Below are positions 32,762 to 41,724 of a stretch of 64,000 nucleotides of DNA, in pieces. The stretch is from Microbispora amethystogenes (GTDB taxonomy: Bacteria; Actinomycetota; Actinomycetes; Streptosporangiales; Streptosporangiaceae). How positions within the stretch are numbered: the stretch's first letter is position 1; every line of letters begins with the position of its first letter. The stretch covers positions 97,372 to 161,371 of the forward strand of contig NZ_BOOB01000039.1 in the NCBI RefSeq assembly GCF_016863015.1, read 5' to 3'. The notes under the pieces are model-generated. The model saw only the letters and a list, made by a program, of their open reading frames with translations, had not been told where the DNA came from and did no database searches. Made by a program: the position numbers and the translations under genes.

Positions 32762-33709
32762 TCAGGCCGAGAAGGTGTGGCGATACTCGGTCGGGGAGGT
32801 GCCGAGGATGCGCTGGAAGTGCAGGCGCAGGTTGGCGCCGGTGCCGAGCCCGACCCGGTCGGCGATCTGCTCCACGCCCAGGTCGGTGCGTTCGAGCAGT
32901 TCGCGTGCCAGGTCCACGCGTGCCCGGAGCACCCACTGCATCGGCGTGTAACCGGTGTCCTCCACGAACCGGCGGGAGAAGGTGCGCGCCGACACCCGCG
33001 CGTGGCGGGCGAGGGTGTCGAGGGTCAGCCGTTCGGACAGGTGCGCCAGGGCCCACTCCCGCGTGTTCGCGAACAGGTCGCCGAGCGGTTCGGGGACGCT
33101 GCGGGGAACGTACTGCGCCTGGCCGCCGCTCCGATAGGGCGCCGCCACCAGCCGTCTCGCCACGTGGTTGGACAGCCCGACGCCGTGGTCGCGACGCACC
33201 AGGTGCAGGCACAGGTCGATGCCGGACGCCGCTCCCGCCGACGTCAGCACGTCGCCCTCGTCCACGAACAGCACGTTCTCGTCCACCCGTACGAGTGGAT
33301 GCTTGCCGGCGAGGGCCTTCGTGTAGTGCCAGTGGGTCGTCGCCCGCTTGCCGTCGAGCAGGCCCGTCGCCGCCAGCGCGAACGCCCCCGTCGAGATGGC
33401 CGCGAGCCGGGTTCCGCGCTCGTGGGCGGCCATGAGCGCGCCGAGGACCGCGGCCGGCGGCTCCGTGGTCGCCGGCTCCCGATAGCCGGGGATGAAGACG
33501 GTGTCGGCCTGCTCGACGGCGTCGAGGCCCTCGGCCACGTGATAGGAGAGGCCGTCGCCGCCGGTCACCAGTCCGGGCGCGGCGCCGCACACCCGCACCT
33601 CGTACGGCATGCTCGGCCGGTTGGAGAACACCTGCGCGGGGATGCCGACGTCGAGCGGCTTCGCGCCATCGAGCACGAGCACGGCGACGCGATGGCTCTT
33701 CGGGCTCAT
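32762..33709 (-). CDS. GlxA-type regulator (DJ-1/PfpI domain plus AraC HTH)
   Basis: This 315-aa regulator has an N-terminal DJ-1/PfpI-like domain (VAVLVLDGAKPLDVG, FIPGYREP, ISTGAFALAATGLLDGKRATTHW) and a C-terminal AraC-type double helix-turn-helix (LTLDTLARHARVSARTFSRRF, VEQIADRVGLGTGANLRLHF). The nucleophile Cys of true DJ-1 enzymes is Thr/Gly here (ISTGAF), so it is a sensor, not an enzyme. GGAGGAGG precedes the ATG at 33709. It reads toward gap with 141 bases between. Target unknown. Confidence 0.9.
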   Translation of the reverse strand: MSPKSHRVAVLVLDGAKPLDVGIPAQVFSNRPSMPYEVRVCGAAPGLVTGGDGLSYHVAEGLDAVEQADTVFIPGYREPATTEPPAAVLGALMAAHERGTRLAAISTGAFALAATGLLDGKRATTHWHYTKALAGKHPLVRVDENVLFVDEGDVLTSAGAASGIDLCLHLVRRDHGVGLSNHVARRLVAAPYRSGGQAQYVPRSVPEPLGDLFANTREWALAHLSERLTLDTLARHARVSARTFSRRFVEDTGYTPMQWVLRARVDLARELLERTDLGVEQIADRVGLGTGANLRLHFQRILGTSPTEYRHTFSA

Positions 33710-33830
33710 CGGCCTCCTCCGGCTCTCCCGCGGCCCGGTGCGCATCGCCTCGCGTCCTGACCGCCATGTCCACTGCCGCAAGCATCCTGCCATCCACCCG
33801 CTCGGGCACGGGTCACCGGTAGAGCACAGG

Positions 33831-34802
33831 TCACCGGTAGAGGACGGCCAGGGCCGCGGCGGTGTCCGCCAGCCTGCGCCGCAGCTCGGCGGGCTCCAGG
33901 ACCTCCACCTCGGCTCCGAGCCTGAGGAACTCGGAGTGGGCGTGCGTCAGTGACTCGATCGGCACGGTGGCCCTGATCCAACCCTCCGCGTCCGGCCCCT
34001 CGGCAGTGTCGTCCACGGCGGTCACCACGGCCGAGCTCATCGTCTCCCGCAGCCGCTCACACCCGTCCGGCGAGAGCCGGATGACCGCGTGCCCCTGGAA
34101 CAGCCGCGACCGGAAGCCCGCCAGGTGCTCGCGCCAGTGCCCGGCCAGGTCGAAGCCCTCGGGGCGCTCGAACGTGTCGTCCGTGACCCGCAGCCGCAGG
34201 ATCTGGGTGACCCGGTAGGTCCGCAGGGCGCCGTCGCAGCGGGCCACGAGGTACCACTTCCCGCCCTTCAGGACCAGCCCGTACGGCTCCAGCCGGCGTT
34301 CGACCTCGGTGGGGGCGGCCCATCGCCGGTAGAGCACCTCGATGACGCGGCCGTTCCACACGGCCTCGGCGACGTCGGGCAGGTGTGGCACGTGGTCGCC
34401 GTCGTGATACCAGCCGGGCGCGTCGAGGAGGAAGTGGCTCCGTATCCGCCTGGCGCCGTCCCGCAGGGTGGCGGGCAGCGCGGCCTCGATCTTGAGCTCG
34501 GCCGCCGCCGCGAGGGCGCCGAGCCCGAGCTCGGCGGCCGGTCCCGGCAGCGGGGCCAGGAACAGCGCCTCCGCCTCCCGCGGGGTCAGGCCGGTGAGCC
34601 GGGTGCGGAAACCGTCCATCAGCCGGTATCCGCCCTCGTGCCCGGCCTCGCCGTACAACGGGATGCCGGCGGCGTGCAGTGACTCGACGTCGCGGTAGAT
34701 CGTGCGGACACTCACCTCCAGCTCTTCGGCGAGCTGACGGGCCGTCAGGCGCTCCCGCGACTGGAGCAGCAGAAGGATGGACAGCAGCCGGGATGCGCGC
34801 AT
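33831..34802 (-). CDS. WYL-domain transcription regulator (YafY type)
   Basis: This 323-aa protein has an N-terminal HTH_11 helix-turn-helix ([24 protein letters not shown]) and a WYL ligand domain ([31 protein letters not shown]) with a C-terminal WCX-like extension. I chose the ATG at 34802; in-frame TTG and GTG codons 6-12 bases upstream lie inside an operator-like palindrome. It is divergent from a small conserved gene with that palindrome between, which suggests self- and cross-regulation. Confidence 0.9.
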   Translation of the reverse strand: MRASRLLSILLLLQSRERLTARQLAEELEVSVRTIYRDVESLHAAGIPLYGEAGHEGGYRLMDGFRTRLTGLTPREAEALFLAPLPGPAAELGLGALAAAAELKIEAALPATLRDGARRIRSHFLLDAPGWYHDGDHVPHLPDVAEAVWNGRVIEVLYRRWAAPTEVERRLEPYGLVLKGGKWYLVARCDGALRTYRVTQILRLRVTDDTFERPEGFDLAGHWREHLAGFRSRLFQGHAVIRLSPDGCERLRETMSSAVVTAVDDTAEGPDAEGWIRATVPIESLTHAHSEFLRLGAEVEVLEPAELRRRLADTAAALAVLYR

Positions 34803-34804
34803 AT

Positions 34805-34827
34805 CCACTGACAATAGGTGTCAGTGG
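34805..34827. promoter_or_regulatory. Perfect inverted repeat, WYL operator candidate
   Basis: CCACTGACA (34805-34813), spacer ATAGG and TGTCAGTGG (34819-34827) form a perfect 9-bp inverted repeat. It touches the WYL start region and lies 21 bases before the divergent gene. Confidence 0.65.
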
Positions 34828-34848
34828 AGGGGCCGTACGGTCCCGGGC

Positions 34849-35304
34849 ATGGGAAACGACTTCGACTTCTTCGTCGGCAGGTGGGACGTGGCCAACCGGA
34901 GGCTGCTCAAGCGGGGTGTCGGCAGCGACGAGTGGGAGGAGTTCCCCGGCCACTGCGTCGCGTACGGCTTCTTCGACGGCGCGGGCAGCTTCGACACGCT
35001 CACGCTGCCCACCAAGGACTTCGACGGCGCGACGGTCCGGACGTACGACGCCGAGCGGGACGAGTGGTCCATCTACTGGATCAACAGCAGGCGCGGCCTC
35101 GATCCGGTCCCGGTCGTCGGCCGCTTCGTCGACGGGGTCGGCACCTTCTACGCCGACGACACCGACGACGGCCGCCCGATCCGCGTCCGGTTCACCTGGT
35201 CGGGAATCACGCGCGACTCGTGCCACTGGAAGCAGGCCTTCTCCTACGACGGCGGCCAGACCTGGGAGACCAACTGGACCATGCACTCCACCCGCGTCGG
35301 CTGA
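34849..35304 (+). CDS. Conserved hypothetical protein (DUF1579-like)
   Basis: This 151-aa cytosolic protein begins FDFFVGRWDVANRRL and is rich in aromatic beta-strands (WSIYWINSRRGLDPVPVVG, VRFTWSGITRDSCHWKQAF, TNWTMHSTR), resembling the DUF1579/lipocalin-like group of small beta-barrels. Such proteins often pair with WYL or similar regulators. Function unknown. It is divergent from the WYL gene with a 46-bp gap that holds the palindrome. Confidence 0.75.
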   Translation: MGNDFDFFVGRWDVANRRLLKRGVGSDEWEEFPGHCVAYGFFDGAGSFDTLTLPTKDFDGATVRTYDAERDEWSIYWINSRRGLDPVPVVGRFVDGVGTFYADDTDDGRPIRVRFTWSGITRDSCHWKQAFSYDGGQTWETNWTMHSTRVG

Positions 35305-35390
35305 CGGACGCGGCCGGCAGCGAAGAGGTCGGTGTCCGGCCGCTGTGAGGCGTTCCGCACCGGGCCCTCGCGTCGCTAGGGTCCGGTGCC

Positions 35391-36986
35391 ATGGTCACCC
35401 CCCTGGAGCCTGACGACCCGCGCGTACTGGGTGAGTTCACACTGAGCGGACGGCTCGGCGAGGGTGGGCAGGGGGTGGTGTTCCTCGGCCGGTCGCCCCG
35501 CGGCGAACCGGTCGCGGTGAAGGTGCTCAAATCGGGGCTCGACGCGACGGTGAGGGAGCGGCTGGTCCGCGAGCTCGACGCGATGCGCGGAGTCGCGCCC
35601 TTCTGCACCGCCCGGGTGCTGACCGCGGTGGTCGACGGGCGGATGCCGTACGTGGTGAGCGAGTTCATCGACGGGCCGTCCCTGCAGCAGCGGGTCGATT
35701 CCGGCGGCCCGCTGCGGGGCGGGGAGCTGGAACGCCTCGCGGTCGGAACGGCCACGGCGCTCGCGGCCGTTCACGCGGCCGGGATCGTGCACCGGGACTT
35801 CAAGCCGGCCAACGTGCTGCTGGGGCCGGACGGCCCCCGGGTGGTGGACTTCGGCATCGCCAGGCAGGAAGCGAGCGACACGATCACGGCGGGCCCGGTC
35901 GGCACCCCGGCCTACCTGGCTCCCGAGCAGATCGCCGGGGACCCGGCCACGCCGGCCTCCGACGTGTTCGCCTGGGGAGCCACGATCGTCTTCGCCGCCA
36001 CGGGCCGCCCGGCCTTCGGCGCCGCCACCGTCCCCGCCGTCATGCACCGGATCCTGACCGCCGAGCCCGACGCCTCGGCGCTGCCCCGGCCGCTGCGCGG
36101 GGTGGTCGAACGGTGCCTCGCCAAGGATCCCGCGCGCCGGCCGGCCTCCCGCGACCTGCTGCTGGAGCTCGTCGGGGCCACCCCCGACCCGCTTCAGGCG
36201 GGCGCGGCCGCGGCGGCCACCAGGCCGGAGGGAGTACGGCAGGGTGGGACGACCGCGATCCTCCCGGCCTTTCCGGCCACCGGTCCGGCCGGGACGATCC
36301 CGCCGGGCCCGGAGACCACCGCGGCGGGTGACCGCCGGCAGGCCTCCCGTACCGGGATCGTCGCCGGGGCGGTGGCCGCCGTGGCCGCGCTGTCGGTCAG
36401 CGCCGCGCTGCTGGGGCCGCGCCTGCTGTCCGGCGGCTCGCCCGGCACCTCGTCGCACGCCGGCGCGACGACGACCGTCTCGCGGACCGCCGGCTCACCG
36501 GCGCGGCCCGTGGACGCCACACCGGGGGACACCGTCACGGACGACGGCGCGACCGAGCACGACACCGCGACGACGGACGACACCGCGACGACAAACGACA
36601 CGACGGAGACGGACGCCGCGGAGGACCCCACAGCGACTCCGAAGGGCACTTCCCTGCCGTCCACCACGCCGGGCGGGACGGTTCCGGCCGCGTTCGCCGG
36701 CACCTGGGGAGGCCATGTCGTGCCCGACGAGCTGGTGGGAACCAGCGAGGCCGACGTCCAGATCGTGCTGGAGCCGGGCGGGCGCACCGGAGGCTGGCAG
36801 GACGCCGACAGCTCGTGCCGGGGGAGTCTGACGCTGACGCGCGGCTCCGCCACGGCACTCGTCTTCCGGCTGGACAGGTGCGCCGCCGGCAGGGTCACCC
36901 TGACCCGGACGAGCGAAGGGCTCGCCTACCGACGGGACGGCGGCGAGGACGGCGTCACCTACCAGGGCCTCCTGATCCGGGACTGA
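35391..36986 (+). CDS. Membrane Ser/Thr protein kinase (Hanks type)
   Basis: This 531-aa protein has a cytosolic kinase domain (residues 15-270): glycine loop GEGGQGVV, ATP-binding Lys44 in VAVKVL, catalytic HRDFKPAN (Asp136), DFG (Asp153) and APEQ. A low-complexity stretch leads to one membrane helix (about 322-343), a Thr/Asp-rich extracellular spacer and a small C-terminal domain with two Cys (SSCRGS, LDRCAAG). The layout is typical of actinomycete receptor kinases, but no PASTA repeats are present. Ligand unknown. Confidence 0.93.
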   Translation: MVTPLEPDDPRVLGEFTLSGRLGEGGQGVVFLGRSPRGEPVAVKVLKSGLDATVRERLVRELDAMRGVAPFCTARVLTAVVDGRMPYVVSEFIDGPSLQQRVDSGGPLRGGELERLAVGTATALAAVHAAGIVHRDFKPANVLLGPDGPRVVDFGIARQEASDTITAGPVGTPAYLAPEQIAGDPATPASDVFAWGATIVFAATGRPAFGAATVPAVMHRILTAEPDASALPRPLRGVVERCLAKDPARRPASRDLLLELVGATPDPLQAGAAAAATRPEGVRQGGTTAILPAFPATGPAGTIPPGPETTAAGDRRQASRTGIVAGAVAAVAALSVSAALLGPRLLSGGSPGTSSHAGATTTVSRTAGSPARPVDATPGDTVTDDGATEHDTATTDDTATTNDTTETDAAEDPTATPKGTSLPSTTPGGTVPAAFAGTWGGHVVPDELVGTSEADVQIVLEPGGRTGGWQDADSSCRGSLTLTRGSATALVFRLDRCAAGRVTLTRTSEGLAYRRDGGEDGVTYQGLLIRD

Positions 36987-37026
36987 CCACTCCGTACGGA
37001 CATCCTCGGCCTGCCGGCGCCGCCGC

Positions 37027-37599
37027 TCAGGGTTCGTCGGCGGGGAGGGCGAACATCCGGATGAACATGGGGCGCGCCCCCGGTGGCGCGTCCTGGGCCC
37101 GGTGGCTGTACCTGAGCAGCAGGGCGATGTACGCGTCGAAGAACTCGGCGAACTCCTCCTTGGTCATCCGGCCGAGACCGCGCGAGCCCTTGGCCCAGTC
37201 GGGATCGCGCCGGTAGGCCTCGGGGAAGCGCTCCAGGAGCGCCCGGTCCTCCTCGAAGCCGACGCGGTGGAACTCCTCCAGCACCGGGCGGTCCTCGGGC
37301 GCGAGCTGTCCGGGGGCCGGCGCGCGCATGTCGCGCGGGGTCTCGGTTCTGCGCCACCAGCGCTCCCGGCCGGCCGATCTTTCGGGGATCTCCTCGATGA
37401 AGCCGTACTTCTCCAGCTGGCGCAGGTGGTAGCTGGTCGTGCCGGTCTTCGCGTCGAGCAGCGCGCCGATCGTCGTGGAGGTCGCGGGCCCGTGGATGTT
37501 GAGGTGGCGCAGGATGAGGCGCCGCATGGGGTGGGCCAGAGCCCTGAGACGGGCCGGGTCGTCGAGCAGGAACGGCTCCTCGTCCTTCATGAGGATCAC
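37027..37599 (-). CDS. Winged-helix (ArsR-like) regulator
   Basis: This 190-aa protein has an ArsR-type winged helix (LRALAHPMRRLILRHLNIHG, TSYHLRQLEKYGFIEE) and a helical C-terminal half. I chose the GTG at 37599 since GGAGG lies 6 bases before it; an ATG nine bases downstream lacks such spacing. A large inverted repeat lies between it and the divergent hydrolase gene, so it probably controls that gene and itself. It has no Cys metal box, so metal sensing is not supported. Confidence 0.85.
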   Translation of the reverse strand: MILMKDEEPFLLDDPARLRALAHPMRRLILRHLNIHGPATSTTIGALLDAKTGTTSYHLRQLEKYGFIEEIPERSAGRERWWRRTETPRDMRAPAPGQLAPEDRPVLEEFHRVGFEEDRALLERFPEAYRRDPDWAKGSRGLGRMTKEEFAEFFDAYIALLLRYSHRAQDAPPGARPMFIRMFALPADEP

Positions 37600-37619
37600 C
37601 CTAGTCCTCCAGAACGATA

Positions 37620-37662
37620 TCTGCAGAGAACTGTCTGCCGAGACTTCTCTGCAGACTAGTTT
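37620..37662. promoter_or_regulatory. Inverted repeat and -10 box before hydrolase gene
   Basis: TCTGCAGAGAA (37620-37630) and TTCTCTGCAGA (37645-37655) are perfect 11-bp inverted arms, 25 bp centre to centre. TAGTTT (37657-37662) lies 7 bases before the ATG at 37670, consistent with a leaderless transcript. Confidence 0.65.
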
Positions 37663-37669
37663 CGGCATC

Positions 37670-39097
37670 ATGCAGCGAATCACCCTGGCTCTTGGCCTCG
37701 TTCTCACCCTGACGGCCGCCCCCGCGGCGGCCGCCGCCCCGCCTTCCCCCGCCGCCGGAGCGGCGGCCGCCGCTCCCGCCGACCTCACCGGAAGGGAGGT
37801 GAGCTTCGCGGGCGGCGGCGGCCTCACCCTGCACGGCACGGTCCTGTCGCCGGTGAAGGCGTCACCGGGGCGGCCCGGCATGGTGCTCGTCCACGGGGCC
37901 GGCACCGGCACACCGCGCGCGAAGCTCATGGGCGAGGCCGTGGCGTTCGCCCGCGGAGGCATGTCCGTGCTGGTCTACGACAAGAGATCGGAGGGATACT
38001 CCCTCTTCCGCCGGTCCTACTCGGTCCTCGCGGACGACGCGCTGGGCGCGGTGGCCGCGCTCCGGTCGCAGGCCGGTGTGGACCCGGCGAAGGTGGGCGT
38101 CTGGGGGCTCAGCGAGGGTGGCTGGGTCGCGCCCCTCGCGGCCTCCCGCTCCCGGGATGTCGCGTTCGTCGTGGTCGTCGGCGCCAACGCGCTCGCGCCG
38201 CTGCGGCAGCAGACCTGGGCCACCGCCGCGGGCCTGCGCAAGGCGAAGGTGGCGGGATCGCTGGTGGACCGGGCCGAGCCGAGGCTGTACCGGGCGATCG
38301 CCGACGGAGGCATGTTCCCCGAGCCCTGGTACGACCCCAAGCCGGCCCTCGCCGCGGTGCGACAGCCGGTGCTCGCCGTCTGGGGCGTCCACGACCTGCT
38401 CACGCCGCCGAAGGAGACCCCGCCGATCTTCGCGCGGGCGCTGGAGAAGGGCGGCAACCGGCACTACACGTTCCGCTTCTTCCCGGGAGCGGACCACGCC
38501 GCCCACCTCACGCCCGACGGCGGTGTCACCCGGCTCCCCGCCCTCGCGCCCGGGTACGCCGGCCTGGTCGGCTCCTGGGTCCGCGAGGTCGTCTCGGGAC
38601 GGCCGCCTCTGGCGAGCACGTCGGGTCCCGCGCCCGAGCAGGCGGACCCGACCGTGCCGGTGGACCGTCCCGCGCCGTGGGAGTCGGCGCCGGTGCAGGC
38701 GGCCGTGATGCTGCTGCTGATCGTCGCGTTCGCCGCCTACCCGTTGACCGCCCTCGCCCGCCGGCTGCGCGGGCGGTCCCGTACGGCCCGGCCTGCCGCG
38801 CCCCGCGTGCTCAGCGCGGCCGGGCTGGTCGCGGTGCTCGGGTCGTTCGCCTTCCTGTTCTACCTGCTCATGACCGGAGGCAAGCTGGCCGCGCCGGGGC
38901 CCGTGCTGCTCGGCCGCCCGATCGTCTGGCTGGCCCTGCAGGCCCTGGCGCTGACCACGGTGGCCGCCGCCGTACGGACGGCCGGCGCGTGGCGGAGGGC
39001 CGGGACGAGGAGCGAGCGGGTCCGCCTCGGTGTCCTGCTCGCCGGCGGCGTCGCGTTCCTTCCGTGGGCCCTCTACTGGGGCCTGCTGCTCCCGTGA
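37670..39097 (+). CDS. Secreted alpha/beta hydrolase with C-terminal membrane domain
   Basis: This 475-aa protein has a signal peptide, an extracytoplasmic alpha/beta hydrolase domain (VLVHGAGTG oxyanion motif, nucleophile elbow GLSEGGWV, acid in WGVHDLLTP, His in GADHAAH), and from about residue 345 a C-terminal part with four membrane helices. Hydrolases of this S9/dienelactone-type group cleave small esters or peptides; the membrane tail is an unusual addition that may keep it at the cell surface. Substrate unknown. It is divergent from the winged-helix regulator. Confidence 0.85.
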   Translation: MQRITLALGLVLTLTAAPAAAAAPPSPAAGAAAAAPADLTGREVSFAGGGGLTLHGTVLSPVKASPGRPGMVLVHGAGTGTPRAKLMGEAVAFARGGMSVLVYDKRSEGYSLFRRSYSVLADDALGAVAALRSQAGVDPAKVGVWGLSEGGWVAPLAASRSRDVAFVVVVGANALAPLRQQTWATAAGLRKAKVAGSLVDRAEPRLYRAIADGGMFPEPWYDPKPALAAVRQPVLAVWGVHDLLTPPKETPPIFARALEKGGNRHYTFRFFPGADHAAHLTPDGGVTRLPALAPGYAGLVGSWVREVVSGRPPLASTSGPAPEQADPTVPVDRPAPWESAPVQAAVMLLLIVAFAAYPLTALARRLRGRSRTARPAAPRVLSAAGLVAVLGSFAFLFYLLMTGGKLAAPGPVLLGRPIVWLALQALALTTVAAAVRTAGAWRRAGTRSERVRLGVLLAGGVAFLPWALYWGLLLP

Positions 39098-39106
39098 GGG
39101 AGACGC

Positions 39107-39523
39107 TCAGCTCGTGAGCAGGCCGACTCCGAGGGTCAGCACGCCGGCCGCCAGGCACAGCGCGCCGATCCAGAGCAGGATGATCAGCCGGTTCGGGCGG
39201 GTGGTGCCCCGTCCCAGCGAGGACAGGAAGAAACCGGCGGACATCAGCGCGGCGGCGGCCGGGACGCCGAGGCGGGCGATCCACAGCGGGACACCGCTCA
39301 GGCCGGTGGCGTCGACGAAGAGCAGGCACACGAGCCCGAGGGTCACCAGCACCCCCGCGTGCGCGTGCCCGGCGCGGGCGAAGGCCTGCTGGAAGGCGGT
39401 CAGCGACACCTGGCCGCGGACGATCCTGGAGAGGAACCACCCGCCGAACTCGATGGTCACGATGGTCAGCAGGACGGCGCCCGCGATCACCTGGGTCTCC
39501 TGGCTGAGCTGCAGGGGGGTCAT
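39107..39523 (-). CDS. Four-helix membrane protein (138 aa)
   Basis: This 138-aa protein has four hydrophobic helices and a conserved-looking FARAGHAHAGVLVTLGL motif in which two His could bind metal or haem. I do not recognise a named family. The ATG at 39523 follows a weak GGAGAGCC. It is 68 bases after the TetR gene in the same direction, and probably cotranscribed and regulated with it. Confidence 0.7.
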   Translation of the reverse strand: MTPLQLSQETQVIAGAVLLTIVTIEFGGWFLSRIVRGQVSLTAFQQAFARAGHAHAGVLVTLGLVCLLFVDATGLSGVPLWIARLGVPAAAALMSAGFFLSSLGRGTTRPNRLIILLWIGALCLAAGVLTLGVGLLTS

Positions 39524-39591
39524 GGCTCTCCTGTGGCAGAGGTGGCAGGTCGGGGGTCGGGGCCGCGTACGACCCGGGGCTGCGGAAGCGG

Positions 39592-40305
39592 TCAGGGGCC
39601 GGTGCTCAGTGCGGTCGCGGGAAGATTGAGCGTCCGCGCGAGATCGGCGAGTTCCGCCTCGAACAACTCGCCCGCGTCGTCGCCGATGGCCCGGGTCAGG
39701 CCGAGCGCCTCGACGCTGACCATGCCGTACAGCCGCAGCCAGCACCGGGTGAAAGCGACCTCGGCCGCGGAGGAGGGGAGCTCCGTCTCCAACTGTTCGA
39801 GGAGCCGCCGGGCCGGCGTCTCGGTCGCCGGGGAGGGCGTTTCGGGCGGCAGGGGCGCGGGCCCGTGGTCGCGCCAGACGCCGGAGAAGACGTCCGCGAA
39901 GAGCCTGCCCACCTGACGCCGTGCCTGCCTGACCGACGCGCCCTCGTCCGGCGAGGACACGAACCAGGAGAGGTGGAACTCCGCGGCGTGTTCGACCGCC
40001 CAGTGCCGCAGCGCCCTGCTCGCGGCGACGAGCCGGCCCGCCGTGTCGGCCGCGTCGACCTGATCGACGCTGCCGGCGATGTGCTCGGTCAGCTCTTCGA
40101 GAATGGCCACGACGACCGCGTCCGTCAGGGTGCGGTGGCTGTCGAAGTAGCGATAGACCCCGGGAGGGGTCATGCCCATCTCGCGGGCGACCGCCCGGAT
40201 CGTCAGCGCCTCGGCTCCCTGGTCCGTCAGGATGCCGCGGCTCACGGAGATCAGCTCACGCAACGTGGCGTCGCGCACACGCTGACGCCGGAGCGAAACC
40301 GTCAT
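39592..40305 (-). CDS. TetR-family regulator (long C-terminal domain)
   Basis: This 237-aa TetR protein has the helix-turn-helix LTIRAVAREMGMTPPGVYRYF and a TetR_C-type helical domain with FHLSWFVSSPDEG and WLRLYGMVSVEALG. GGAGAGG precedes the ATG at 40305. A CCCGCAG/CTGCGGG hairpin (40334-40351) lies just upstream, and a minus-strand -35 TTGCAT (40399-40394) with an 18-bp spacer to TTAACA (40375-40370) is plausible. The remaining 40400-40600 stretch shows only an ATCCGGC hairpin near 40427-40446. Probable target: the membrane gene downstream. Confidence 0.85.
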   Translation of the reverse strand: MTVSLRRQRVRDATLRELISVSRGILTDQGAEALTIRAVAREMGMTPPGVYRYFDSHRTLTDAVVVAILEELTEHIAGSVDQVDAADTAGRLVAASRALRHWAVEHAAEFHLSWFVSSPDEGASVRQARRQVGRLFADVFSGVWRDHGPAPLPPETPSPATETPARRLLEQLETELPSSAAEVAFTRCWLRLYGMVSVEALGLTRAIGDDAGELFEAELADLARTLNLPATALSTGP

Positions 40306-40606
40306 ACAACCTCTCCACTGCTCGCGCCTCTCTCCCGCAGCGACCTGCGGGAGATCCACAGTTTACGCATGTTAACTCTTGCGTCTATTAGTAATGCAAA
40401 CGCCCCAGGGAAACTACGGCTACTGATGATCCGGCCCGTGCCGGATGAGTGGAGCGCTACGCCGACGTCCACGTGCGCCCGTCCGCGAGGGCCTTTTGGC
40501 GAGGGCGGGGCATCCCCTTTGTGGGTCGTCGGGCGGCGCGGCGCGCTGAGCTGCCCAACGTCACCCTGTGCGTAACATCTGCGCTTCCGGAGCCGTTCCT
40601 GGGCCG

Positions 40607-40667
40607 TTGACAATCTGAGGCATCCTCAGGTTGACTGTCCGGCGGGCATAACATGAGGAATCCTCCG
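40607..40667 (+). promoter_or_regulatory. LLM promoter with two TetR-type sites
   Basis: TTGACA (40607-40612) is followed by the palindrome CTGAGGCATCCTCAG (40615-40629). A second, weaker copy ATGAGGAATCCTCCG is at 40653-40667. Matching sites lie before the TetR/MFS pair at 42334-42384. Confidence 0.7.
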
Positions 40668-40694
40668 CATGTGCCCCTCCTGGAGGAGAGGACG

Positions 40695-41681
40695 TTGGCC
40701 GAGGGAATCGCCGTCTCCGTGCACGACACCGCACCCGTCTGGCGCGGCGACACCGCGGGCGACGCGCTGCGCCGCTCCGTCGACCTCGCTCAGGCCGTCG
40801 AGGCGCTGGGCTACCGGCGTCACTGGGTCGCCGAACACCACGACACCCCGGCGCTCGCGACCTCCAGCCCGGCCGTGCTCGCCGGGTCCATCCTCGCGGC
40901 GACCTCCACCATCCGCGTCGGCTCGGGCGCGGTGCTGCTGCCCAACCACTCGCCGTACGTGGTGGCCGAGCAGTTCGGCGTCCTGGCCGGGCTCCACCCG
41001 GGCCGGGTGGACCTCGGGCTCGGCCGCGCCACCGGCGGCTCCGGCCGGGCCGCCGCCCGCATGGGCGACCCGCGCGGGCTCGACTTCCCGAGCGCACTGC
41101 GTGAGCTGGGCGAATACTTCACGGGCGGCAGCGGTGGCGTCCGCGCGATCCCCGAGCCGGCCACGCCGCCCGAGATCTGGCTGGTCGGGTCGAGCGCGTC
41201 CAGCGCCGCGGCCGCGGGCCGTCTCGGCCTGCCCTACGTGTACGCGCACGCGATCGTCGGGGCCGGCGCGCCGGAGGCGCTGGAGGCCTACCGCCGGACG
41301 TTCCGGCCCTCGGCGGCCCTCCCCGGGCCGTACGCCGGGGTGGCCGTGATCGCGGTCGCGGCCGACAGCGACGAGCGCGCGCACCGGCTCGCCACGTCCT
41401 TCGTGTACGGCCAGATCCTCATGCGCACGGTCGACCCCGCCACCCTCCTGCCGACGGAGGAGGAGACGGCCGCGCACCGGTTCACCCCGGAGGAGGAGCG
41501 GTTCCTGCGGGACAGGATCGGCCCCCAGTTCGTCGGCAGTCCCGAGCGGATCGCCCCCCGGCTCGGCGACCTGCTGCGCGCCACCCGCGCGGACGAGCTG
41601 TTCGTGCTCACCCAGGTGCCCGACCACCAGGCCAGGATCCGCTCCTACGAGCTCGTCGCCAAGATCGTCTCGTCGCTGTAG
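40695..41681 (+). CDS. LLM-class flavin-dependent oxidoreductase
   Basis: This 328-aa enzyme belongs to the bacterial luciferase-like monooxygenase superfamily (TIM barrel binding FMN or F420), of the MupA/Atu3640 type: SVHDTAPV near the start, YRRHWVAEHH, GRVDLGLGRATGG, and FVGSPERIAPRL late. I chose the TTG at 40695 because GGAGGAGAGG lies upstream at 8-base spacing and because an operator overlaps the ATG at 40653. It shares a CTGAGGnnnCCTCAG operator with the TetR/MFS pair downstream, so it may detoxify the compound the pump exports. Confidence 0.88.
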   Translation: MAEGIAVSVHDTAPVWRGDTAGDALRRSVDLAQAVEALGYRRHWVAEHHDTPALATSSPAVLAGSILAATSTIRVGSGAVLLPNHSPYVVAEQFGVLAGLHPGRVDLGLGRATGGSGRAAARMGDPRGLDFPSALRELGEYFTGGSGGVRAIPEPATPPEIWLVGSSASSAAAAGRLGLPYVYAHAIVGAGAPEALEAYRRTFRPSAALPGPYAGVAVIAVAADSDERAHRLATSFVYGQILMRTVDPATLLPTEEETAAHRFTPEEERFLRDRIGPQFVGSPERIAPRLGDLLRATRADELFVLTQVPDHQARIRSYELVAKIVSSL

Positions 41682-41724
41682 CCCTCCGCCAGGGTCCGGG
41701 GCCCCGCGACGGCGCGGGCGGAGG

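Noticed and set aside
40427..40446. ATCCGGC/GCCGGAT hairpin as a terminator
   Set aside because: It does not follow any gene end and has no T-run; role unclear.
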